From assembly GCA_017302835.1 (NCBI GenBank), contig JAFLCC010000018.1:1-50071 (forward strand): a DNA stretch of 50,071 nucleotides. Reading direction: 5' to 3'. The notes beneath the pieces were generated by a model. That model worked only from the letters and a program-made list of their open reading frames with translations. It made no database searches and was not told the DNA's origin. Numbering within the stretch: the stretch's first letter is position 1; each line of letters begins with the position of its first letter. This document shows, in pieces, positions 43,676 through 50,071 of this stretch. This DNA is from Deltaproteobacteria bacterium (GTDB lineage: Bacteria; Bdellovibrionota; Bdellovibrionia; Bdellovibrionales; Bdellovibrionaceae). The position numbers were made by a program, and so were the translations under genes.

Positions 43676-44318
43676 GTCTTACGTCTTCTCCGGTACAGGC
43701 AAAAATAATATCTTCTGCAATGTTCGTTGCATGATCTCCTAACCTTTCAAAGTTTCGGGCAATCAAAATTAAATCCAAACTGGCGTCCACATCCTGAGGG
43801 TTCTTCTTCATATGCTCGCATAAATCATGAAAAACTTTATTTTTTAAATCATCCACATCATCATCCATCAAGAGGATTTGACGAGCCTGCACGTGATCTC
43901 CACGCACGAAACAATCTAAAGATTCTTTGACCATCTTGCGCACAAATTCAGCCATTTGAATAATCATCACCACTTGCTCTAGGGAGTTTCGATTTAAATA
44001 ATCACTTGTTGTATAAGCAATATTTGAAACTTGGTCACCCATACGCTCTAGATCTGTGTTAATTTTTAAAATCGATAAAATAATTCTTAAGTCTTTGGCC
44101 ACTGGACTTTGTTTGGCTAAAATATTTAAACAGGATTCATCAATTTTAATATGATCCTCGTTAATTTTTTGTTCAATTTGATGAATGTTTTTCAGTGGAT
44201 TCACGCTTCGCGTGCTTATGGCTTTAACAGCATCGAGCAAAGCTAATTCAACACTTCCCCCCATTATTAAAATTAATCTTTTCACCTCATCAATTTGTGA
44301 ATCTAATGCTCTTTCCAA
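43653..44318 (-). CDS. phoU: PhoU-type phosphate signalling protein
   Basis: Two-repeat helical-bundle protein that binds metal and connects the Pst transporter with PhoR to keep the pathway off when phosphate is ample. Both repeats show the E/DxxxD metal motifs (LKINTDLERMGDQVSNIA and IARNFERLGDHATNIAEDII). 221 residues. The start is a TTG preceded by AAGG at proper distance. It is the first gene of phoU-phoB-phoR-methyltransferase. The Pst transporter genes are not in the window, an arrangement different from the usual pstSCAB-phoU. Confidence 0.92.
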   Translation of the reverse strand: MERALDSQIDEVKRLILIMGGSVELALLDAVKAISTRSVNPLKNIHQIEQKINEDHIKIDESCLNILAKQSPVAKDLRIILSILKINTDLERMGDQVSNIAYTTSDYLNRNSLEQVVMIIQMAEFVRKMVKESLDCFVRGDHVQARQILLMDDDVDDLKNKVFHDLCEHMKKNPQDVDASLDLILIARNFERLGDHATNIAEDIIFACTGEDVRHGGKGAG

Positions 44319-44448
44319 TTCTTACCTTTTCCTTCTTCCGACAAACATTACCTTCTTATACACTTAGACCTCTATCATTTCCTAACAAAAAAAATTGAGA
44401 ATCAATAAACTTCATCCATAACTGAGAGCGTCGGCAGCTTCTTAGCAT

Positions 44449-44480
44449 GTACTTGAAAAGTCTTAGAACTTTTCAAGTAC
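44449..44480. repeat. 13-bp perfect hairpin upstream of phoU
   Basis: GTACTTGAAAAGT (44449-44461) and its exact inverse ACTTTTCAAGTAC (44468-44480) flank a 6-nt loop. No T run follows on either strand, so a simple terminator is unlikely. It lies 131 bp upstream of the phoU start and next to the longer element at 44510-44638. It may be a protein-binding site or part of a larger mobile repeat. Confidence 0.75.
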
Positions 44481-44509
44481 GAGCTTCATACTAATTCCTA
44501 TTATATTTA

Positions 44510-44638
44510 GAGCCTGTCCCCAAAAGGTCAGATACAAGGCGTGATTCCGTCAAATAATTCGTGGAGGCTTACTTTTTGTAAGTTGGAACGAATTTTTTGG
44601 CGGTCCAACGAAGTAGATGACCTTTTAGGGACAGGCTC
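44510..44638. repeat. MITE-like element with 21-bp terminal inverted repeats
   Basis: Left end 44510-44530 (GAGCCTGTCCC...) and right end 44618-44638 (...GGGACAGGCTC) are inverted copies with one mismatch in 21. The inside folds too: AATTCGT/ACGAATT and CTTAC/GTAAG around a T5 loop, so the whole 129 bp forms one long hairpin. GAGCCTGTCC-type ends resemble terminal repeats of some IS families, so a non-autonomous transposon remnant is plausible. Clear target duplication was not seen. It abuts the stop codon of the barrel gene at 44641 and could end its transcript. Confidence 0.7.
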
Positions 44639-44640
44639 GT

Positions 44641-45675
44641 TTAGAATAATTGCCTTACCCCAACAAAAGCAAATTCTTTTTCAGGTGAATACTTTGAATG
44701 ATTCTGCCCATAGGAAGTAAAACTGTAGCCAAGAAATCCTGATCTGGCATCCTTTGTTATTTCGAAAAACGCTTGATAGGACTTAATTTCGTCCTCTTTT
44801 TGAGATAAATTAGGATCGAAAAAATCTCCTTTGAAAAGAAGGGATTTATCTTCGCCAACTTCAAATTTCAACCATAAAGATCCCCCCTCTCCACTAATCA
44901 CTTGCTCTGGGAAAGCCGTGCTATCCCAGCCTTCGGCCCGATGATATTGCGACACACCTATGGCTGCGTCTTGGGTTCTTAATGCCTCTAAACCCATTTT
45001 AAGAAACCCAAAGTTCCATCCAAGCTTCATGATCCATCTTTCTTTGAGATTGAATGGTTTTTCATAATCATCATAAGACCCGTCCATGTACATTATTCCT
45101 AAATTAAATACAGAATCATTATAGTCCAAAACTAAATAATTATCTTTTTGATTTCCAGACTCTTCTTTCTTGTTTTCTTCTCCGTTGGATATACCCATAC
45201 CTATGGACAAAAAATCTGAAAAAAGATAATGCACTTCGATCCCTAAATCCGCATCGGGCAGATACTTAAAACGCCGAGATGCCATCTTGAGTTCATCAAA
45301 AAAATCGTAGTTATAAATCTCTGAGTCATTTTCATTGATAAAATTACGAAATAAGCCATATCGAAAAAACACTTCCTGGCCTTCTGAAATCCATTGATAG
45401 AACACTTTTGCAAGATCCGCAGGAAGTTTTTGATTAAAATTATCACGTTCAGAAGATAACTGAAGTTCGATAAAAACAGAATTTTGCCCATCCAAAGTGG
45501 CATCTACGTTCAATAGAGTCGATGGCAAGACAAAAGCCACTTGCCCTCTTTTTGCCGAGGGCTTTGACGAGATTTTTGTAAAAACATTGACCTCCCCACC
45601 CACATCCATTGTTGCACCAAAGGACATCCTGCTGGCAAAAAAACCCAACACATAAACAAAAAATAATTTTCTCAT
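44641..45675 (-). CDS. Outer-membrane beta-barrel protein, porin-like
   Basis: Signal peptide (about 1-20, MRKLFFVYVLGFFASRMSFG) followed by alternating amphipathic strands (VFIELQLSSERDN, GIEVHYLFSDFLSIGMGISNG, SLWLKFEVGEDKSLLFKGDF) and a C-terminal aromatic end (FVGVRQLF), all typical of outer-membrane barrels. 344 residues from the ATG at 45675, with a weak ribosome binding site; 36 nt of open frame lie upstream. The architecture suggests a porin; proximity to phoU/phoB and ppx hints at phosphate or polyphosphate, but that is inference. Divergent from ppx. Confidence 0.7.
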   Translation of the reverse strand: MRKLFFVYVLGFFASRMSFGATMDVGGEVNVFTKISSKPSAKRGQVAFVLPSTLLNVDATLDGQNSVFIELQLSSERDNFNQKLPADLAKVFYQWISEGQEVFFRYGLFRNFINENDSEIYNYDFFDELKMASRRFKYLPDADLGIEVHYLFSDFLSIGMGISNGEENKKEESGNQKDNYLVLDYNDSVFNLGIMYMDGSYDDYEKPFNLKERWIMKLGWNFGFLKMGLEALRTQDAAIGVSQYHRAEGWDSTAFPEQVISGEGGSLWLKFEVGEDKSLLFKGDFFDPNLSQKEDEIKSYQAFFEITKDARSGFLGYSFTSYGQNHSKYSPEKEFAFVGVRQLF

Positions 45676-45734
45676 ATCCAGAAGAGTGCCTGATTGCTTT
45701 ACAAGTAACAATAGATGATAGATGATGTCATGGA

Positions 45735-46655
45735 ATGTCTAAAATATTATCTGCAATTGATATTGGCTCTAATGGAATAAGAATGATGATCGCTGATGTT
45801 ATTCAGAATGAGAATCAACCACCTTTTTTGAAAGAAGTTAAAAAACTAAGATCCTCTATCCGCCTAGGGAAAGAAGTCTTTCTAGATCAACCTATCTCTG
45901 AATCAACGATCCTTGAGTCTATCGAAACTTTTTCTCATTTTAAAACCATGAACTTAAAACACCATGTTCAAAATTGTAAAGCCGTAGGTACAAGTGCCTT
46001 AAGAGAAGCTAAAAATAAAACAGAGTTTGTTGAAAGAATTGAAAAATCCACTGGAATCAAAATCGATATCATTGATGGTCACGAAGAAGCCAATCTTATA
46101 TTTTTGGCCGTCAGCAAGGAGCTTCATCTTGATTCAAGTGCCCATATTTTGATCGATATTGGTGGGGGCAGTGTTGAAATCACTTTCTGCGAAAAGGGAA
46201 AAATGATGGACTCTAAAAGTTTTCCCATGGGAACTGTCAGAATTTTAGACCAGCTCATCAAACGAAATCTAAAAGAAGATAATTTAAAAATTGTTATGGG
46301 AGACTTTATTTCTCCTTTATCCACCTATATTGGCAATCACCCGCTACACAATTCGTTAGCCTCTGCAATTGGCACTGGTGGAAATTTAGAGTGCATGGCT
46401 CGTTTAAAATTAGACCTGTTAAAAAAAACTCCCAACTCTTATGTCACTCTTCATGAACTTGTAGAAATGAATCAGAAAATTAAAACCTTATCTCTGAGTG
46501 ACCGTGTGGAAAAGCTCAACTTAAGGCCAGATCGCGCCGATGTGATCTTGCCCGCCATTTTGATTGTGAAAACCATTATGAGACAGGCTGGCGTCAATAA
46601 AATTATTATCCCCTCCGTAGGACTTAGAAATGGAATTCTTTGGAGCATGATTTAA
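45735..46655 (+). CDS. ppx: Ppx/GppA-family phosphatase (exopolyphosphatase)
   Basis: Hydrolyses polyphosphate ends or pppGpp. ASKHA-fold motifs: AIDIGSNGIRMMIADV (phosphate 1), AVGTSALREAKN, IDGHEEANLIFLAV and LIDIGGGSVEITFC (phosphate 2), with GTGGNLECMARL near residue 212. 306 residues is the short form without a C-terminal HD domain. Only a weak TGGA precedes the ATG. It lies a few kb from the pho genes and is followed after 6 bp by the FliG-C-like gene. Ppx and GppA cannot be told apart from the sequence. Confidence 0.87.
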   Translation: MSKILSAIDIGSNGIRMMIADVIQNENQPPFLKEVKKLRSSIRLGKEVFLDQPISESTILESIETFSHFKTMNLKHHVQNCKAVGTSALREAKNKTEFVERIEKSTGIKIDIIDGHEEANLIFLAVSKELHLDSSAHILIDIGGGSVEITFCEKGKMMDSKSFPMGTVRILDQLIKRNLKEDNLKIVMGDFISPLSTYIGNHPLHNSLASAIGTGGNLECMARLKLDLLKKTPNSYVTLHELVEMNQKIKTLSLSDRVEKLNLRPDRADVILPAILIVKTIMRQAGVNKIIIPSVGLRNGILWSMI

Positions 46656-46661
46656 AGGAGA

Positions 46662-47507
46662 ATGATTTTAGGGACCATTCTTAAAGAACCTCGCTCTAAA
46701 GTAAATCCATTTTTTGCCGATACTTTTCTCATGGGAATGCTAGATAGATATAAAAAAAAAGGTGGCTTTATTCAATTGCTAAATTTATTAGAGACATCTA
46801 ATAAAGCAAAGCAGGATCAGTTTTTAAATCTCATCCATCAAGAGAATTCACATTGGGAATTAGCACTTAAAAAAAGAATTCTCAGTATTGATAAAGTGAC
46901 CTCTTGGGAGAAAAGTACCTTATCGGAAATTATCTCCAGAATTCAGCCTCTCACTCTCGCCGTAGCCTTGCGCCACTATTCAGAAGAGAAAAAGGCCGAA
47001 ATCTTAAATGTTCTTACCCAAAGCGAACAACGAAAAATTCAAAATCTCGTCTCTGAAACGAATCCCACTCCTGCAGAAATTGGGACCTGCATCGCAAAAA
47101 TCATTTCGGAAGTCCGCACTTTAATCCAACAAGGAATCATCAAACTAGAGAAAATTGATCCTGAAATAGCTATCCCAGATAATATAGAAGATCAACTCAA
47201 TCAAAAAAGCCAAGGCCATTTCCCTGAAAATCCAATCCCAGGAGAAGTGACGTCAAATTCACAAGCGACCTCCACCTCCGAAGGTGAACCTGAAACAAGT
47301 CTTGATTTCAGTGGTGCCAATCGCCACAAAAAAACCAAGGATGACAAACACGAGGAGAAAGCAGATTTTTCAAAAACAGATTCGTCAAAAGATGAATTAG
47401 ATTTCTTAAAGAGAAAACTTAACAGTGTTATTCAAGAAAACACACATTTGAAACAAGAACTAGCCTTACTAAGAAACAAGCTGGAGCAGATTAAAAAAAT
47501 TGCTTAG
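46662..47507 (+). CDS. FliG C-domain-like protein with acidic linker and coiled coil
   Basis: Residues about 20-160 follow the FliG middle/C-terminal helical pattern: KKGGFIQLLNLLETSNK, ALKKRILSIDKVTSWEKSTL, ISRIQPLTLAVALRHYSEEKK, EILNVLTQSEQRKIQNLV and an end helix IISEVRTLIQQGIIKL. FliG is the flagellar rotor protein whose C-domain contacts the stator. Here the N-terminal MS-ring-binding part is missing, and a low-complexity acidic linker (about 180-240) and a coiled coil (about 245-280, DELDFLKRKLNSVIQ) are added. It is thus a paralogue with another role. It lies 6 bp after ppx and probably shares its transcript. The assignment rests on pattern by eye. Confidence 0.68.
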   Translation: MILGTILKEPRSKVNPFFADTFLMGMLDRYKKKGGFIQLLNLLETSNKAKQDQFLNLIHQENSHWELALKKRILSIDKVTSWEKSTLSEIISRIQPLTLAVALRHYSEEKKAEILNVLTQSEQRKIQNLVSETNPTPAEIGTCIAKIISEVRTLIQQGIIKLEKIDPEIAIPDNIEDQLNQKSQGHFPENPIPGEVTSNSQATSTSEGEPETSLDFSGANRHKKTKDDKHEEKADFSKTDSSKDELDFLKRKLNSVIQENTHLKQELALLRNKLEQIKKIA

Positions 47508-47592
47508 GCAGGGGTACTCCTAGGCCCTTAGGGTCAGTATCCCAATTAAATCGTTGATTTCATACCTAATTAAAAATATGACTAGTGACGCA

Positions 47593-48606
47593 ATGAAGTT
47601 ATTTACTCAATTACATTTTTGTATTCAAATTTCTTTTTGGTTTTTAAATTCCTCACCTTTAATTGCTAGTAATATCGAACCCTTCTTTATTAACCAAATA
47701 ATTGATTCTAAATCATTTGCATCACCAACCTGGAATAAAAAATTAAACATAAATAGCGTTTTTTTAATAAAAAACAACACCTCTGGTGATACCATAGGCT
47801 TGGCCGAACTTAAGAAAGTTGAAATTCTTGAAAATGGAAAATATCAAAACATTTTCTATCTGCAAAAAGTATTTGATAATCAAATCATTCAGGTTGGTGA
47901 CGAGTTAAATGAAATAAATCTAACAACCTATAACGAAAATTATAAAGGATCCACCGAACTCCTGGTGAAAAAGACAAAAACCAATGTTTCTTCCCGATAC
48001 AAGCCCCTATTCACCCAAGGAGTTGTCGCCGGTGAAACCGCGGAGCCTCTCGAAAAAGACGAGTTTTTGATCACTTATTTAGGTCAAATTTACTATGGTT
48101 TTTATCCTTATTGGACCCTGGGAACGACGGCTCCATTAAATGCCGCTGGAGGTATTAATTTTTCTTCCAAGATGAGGCTTCTTTCTACAGAGAAAAATAC
48201 CTTAGCTACTGGTTTAAGCTTTGCTCGCATACCCAATACAGATCAAAGCACTTTGAATCTAACTTTTCTGTGGGATTCTTATAGTAACACTTCAATGATC
48301 ACTCACAATTACTTAAGCCTTGCTGTTTTATCTTATGATAAGGCGGCTGAAACAACAGCCATTAAATCCTTTGCATCGAGCTCCATACAATCGGGTTATG
48401 AATTTATTTTACCCAGCTGGGATAGAATACTGCTTGGTCCAAACTATAATTTCGAAAGAAAAAGCATTGGCGGTTATTTTTCCTACGTCAAAGTATGGGA
48501 CCGTTTGCATCTCTATTTAAGCTTAAATACGATCGACATCAGAACCCTAAAGTGGTCCTACACTGAAGGTTATTATTTTTTTCTTGATCTGTACTGGAGA
48601 TTTTAA
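47593..48606 (+). CDS. Probable outer-membrane barrel protein of unknown function
   Basis: No family recognised. From the ATG at 47593 a signal peptide (MKLFTQLHFCIQISFWFLNS) is followed by an N-terminal soluble part (about 25-130) and then by amphipathic strands (FLITYLGQIYYGFYPYWTLG, NTLATGLSFARIP, LHLYLSLNTIDIRTLKWSY) ending in an aromatic C terminus, LDLYWRF, as in outer-membrane barrels. The open frame extends 39 nt upstream (TTG at 47554, ATG at 47578); no good ribosome binding site marks any of these starts. It converges with the vWA lipoprotein gene, 9 bp away. Confidence 0.65.
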   Translation: MKLFTQLHFCIQISFWFLNSSPLIASNIEPFFINQIIDSKSFASPTWNKKLNINSVFLIKNNTSGDTIGLAELKKVEILENGKYQNIFYLQKVFDNQIIQVGDELNEINLTTYNENYKGSTELLVKKTKTNVSSRYKPLFTQGVVAGETAEPLEKDEFLITYLGQIYYGFYPYWTLGTTAPLNAAGGINFSSKMRLLSTEKNTLATGLSFARIPNTDQSTLNLTFLWDSYSNTSMITHNYLSLAVLSYDKAAETTAIKSFASSSIQSGYEFILPSWDRILLGPNYNFERKSIGGYFSYVKVWDRLHLYLSLNTIDIRTLKWSYTEGYYFFLDLYWRF

Positions 48607-48615
48607 TACTAACAA

Positions 48616-49818
48616 CTAGTCATTACAAGAATAAGCGCTAATGGATACCTTGGTTCCAACGGGAAGTTTTTTGTTAAACTTAATCACTTTCCCCACAATC
48701 TCATGACTTACTGATGGGTCAGAAGTAGAAACAGTAACCGTTAATCCTTCTGGAGTTGAACATTTAATTGCAAAGTTATCAACGATAGGACCTGTGACCT
48801 GATCGAAAATATTTTGCAATTGTTGAGTATAATCATCACTACAAACATCTCCCAAAACCATCGCTACTGGCGCGAGTCCCTTAACTTTTCTTTCCGTGTT
48901 AATGAGCGATTGAGCTGCTTTTCGAGCATTGTTATATTCAAATCCGTAAGATCCCTTTACCACATTTAATAATTGCTGTGATTGAAGGGGCAAGCAGTAC
49001 TCATCGGCCACAATGATGGGATGAATACCAAAATTTTTACTTGGATATTGAGTACGTATATTTTGTGGTAACTGCCTTCCTAAATCCAAGTCAGTCAAGG
49101 CATAAGACCCAAGACTCGCGTACAATTGACTTCGCTCATCTTCATCAGATAAGAAAATAATCTGCAAGTCAGCCTCATCTCTTAAAAACGAATCAGGATT
49201 GTTTTTGACTACTATATTAGCCGCGTAAATACCCCTTTCGTCACCTGAAGGGCAATTCTGACTGTATTCCGTATCATAACTTGATTCACTTAAAGATCTT
49301 CCACCTGCAATCCAATTTCTAATAAATGTTTCACAGTCTTGTGTTTCTTTTCTTTTTACAGCTTGGTTAAAAATCTCGATTTTTTGACTTAAATTTCCAT
49401 CATCTCTTGATAAAAACTTCTTACCACTGGACATGGTAATTAATTTTCCATCTTGTAAAGCTCCGTTTTGATTGATCCCTCTGGCACCATTTTCTGGAGA
49501 AGAAATATCTGTGGTTGTAAAAGCTATTCGATAATCTACAGATTTTTTTTCTAGATTATTAATAAATTGCCCAAATCGAATTGCCATTCGTTCTTGTTCA
49601 TAGGACATGGAAGCTGAATTATCAGTTACAATTAAAATATCGACCTTACCGCCATCTACAACATAATCCTGTCCGGGATAGACGGGTTTTCCGTTTTGTA
49701 CCACGCAAGATTTATCCTTTTCACAATCAAAACTCTGAGAAAACTTAACGGCAGAACAGGCTCCCAAAAAATAAGCTCCCATAAAAATTATAAATGTTGC
49801 AATTTTGTTTGCCATCAT
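48616..49818 (-). CDS. vWA-domain lipoprotein
   Basis: The signal sequence ends in the lipobox FLGAC, so the product is a lipoprotein. A von Willebrand factor A domain follows: the MIDAS motif in ILIVTDNSASMS (DxSxS) at about residue 64, then LQIIFLSDEDERS as the later acidic MIDAS strand. vWA domains bind ligands through a divalent metal. Eight or more Cys in the mature part suggest disulphides. The ATG at 49818 lies six bases after AGGAG. The role is unknown; surface adhesion or complex assembly is possible. 400 residues. Confidence 0.83.
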   Translation of the reverse strand: MMANKIATFIIFMGAYFLGACSAVKFSQSFDCEKDKSCVVQNGKPVYPGQDYVVDGGKVDILIVTDNSASMSYEQERMAIRFGQFINNLEKKSVDYRIAFTTTDISSPENGARGINQNGALQDGKLITMSSGKKFLSRDDGNLSQKIEIFNQAVKRKETQDCETFIRNWIAGGRSLSESSYDTEYSQNCPSGDERGIYAANIVVKNNPDSFLRDEADLQIIFLSDEDERSQLYASLGSYALTDLDLGRQLPQNIRTQYPSKNFGIHPIIVADEYCLPLQSQQLLNVVKGSYGFEYNNARKAAQSLINTERKVKGLAPVAMVLGDVCSDDYTQQLQNIFDQVTGPIVDNFAIKCSTPEGLTVTVSTSDPSVSHEIVGKVIKFNKKLPVGTKVSISAYSCND

Positions 49819-49977
49819 CAAAGGCTCCTATCCTTTGATATAACAAAATCAATACCAAAAGAAATCAAACCTAATGAAGATCAGCTCAAATCCAATCCCC
49901 TAAGACAAATAATGGCACTTTTCGAACAATTTTGAGACACTTTATTGCCTCTTTCTTCTTTTTGTGGGGATAGGGGT

Positions 49978-50071
49978 TTAATTGGATTCAGGGTCATACT
50001 TCCATTGCAGGGCAAAACGGCTGTTTAGGTAGCCAACTTTTTGCATTATTTTAAGCTTAAAATACTCCATG
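49978..50071 (-). CDS. 3' end of a gene running off the window
   Basis: On the minus strand an open frame enters from the right edge and ends at a TAA at 49978-49980. The visible C terminus reads KLKIMQKVGYLNSRFALQWK and ends in DPESN. Too short to identify. The 157 bp between this stop and the vWA gene start show no other gene and must hold the vWA promoter if that gene is transcribed on its own. Confidence 0.45.
   Translation of the reverse strand, partial: MEYFKLKIMQKVGYLNSRFALQWKYDPESN

Larger units (their letters stand above)
44319..44640. other. Intergenic region with two inverted-repeat structures
   Basis: No gene was found in these 322 bp. From left to right it holds the phoU upstream region, a hairpin at 44449-44480 and a long inverted-repeat element at 44510-44638 that ends two bases before the stop codon of the outer-membrane barrel gene. 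Confidence 0.7.

Noticed and set aside
44185-44367. 60-codon plus-strand frame opposite phoU
   Set aside because: Antisense shadow of a conserved gene without its own ribosome binding site.
47508-47553. GC-richer hairpin after the FliG-C-like gene as terminator
   Set aside because: Partial pairing (CCTA/TAGG, ACT/AGT) is weak and no T run follows.

Overview
The window is an A+T-rich chromosomal segment (roughly 35-38% G+C by eye) that is almost fully coding. It has the signature of a predatory Bdellovibrionota-type bacterium: many secreted proteins and lipoproteins of unknown function, a GldA/F/G-DUF4340 export cassette, DUF3015, an AgmX/PglI-type TonB-like protein, a secreted glucoamylase and several aromatic-terminated outer-membrane barrels. 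The lineage is inferred from gene content; no rRNA or other taxonomic marker lies here.

Layout. 1-1.7 kb: a broken subtilisin-like protease behind a promoter/terminator leader. 1.7-5.2 kb: an operon for a secreted glucoamylase followed by a glucose-type PTS permease (starch or glycogen to glucose to glucose-6-P). 5.4-8.1 kb: FadL-type barrel and threonine deaminase. 8.2-12.9 kb: a four-gene operon of exported proteins starting with a Fic-domain protein, then a protein with ADP-ribosyltransferase-like features, a lipoprotein and a small exported protein whose stop codon is followed in frame by 54 more open codons. 13-20 kb: gap-pgk-tpiA, a small exported protein and a solo RND pump. 20-26.1 kb: tmk-holB-tatD and two tandem peptide-binding-protein paralogues. 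26.2-27.5 kb: secG and a FecR/AgmX-like protein. 27.6-31.3 kb: App1-like phosphatase; SPL-type radical SAM protein with an unknown partner and DUF3015. 31.4-38 kb: gldA-gldF-gldG-DUF4340-GHMP kinase-DUF429, one tight operon. 38-40.7 kb: NFACT (RqcH-like) protein, a truncated ATPase/nuclease gene, a small protein. 40.7-44.3 kb: phoU-phoB-phoR and an RsmB-like methyltransferase. 44.6-50 kb: outer-membrane barrel, Ppx/GppA, a FliG-C-like coiled-coil protein, another barrel, a vWA lipoprotein and the 3' end of one more gene.

Main points of interest: (1) the secreted Fic / ART-like operon; (2) two adjacent genes in the pho operon that lack a credible ATG and look AUU-initiated, one with a good Shine-Dalgarno; (3) a free-standing FliG C-domain paralogue; (4) in-frame short tandem repeats of 9, 12, 15 and 18 bp at gene starts or linkers of four unrelated genes; (5) two long inverted-repeat elements (27488-27606 and 44510-44638) that look like MITE/REP-type elements placed at gene ends; (6) two decayed genes. 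No tRNA, rRNA or CRISPR was seen.
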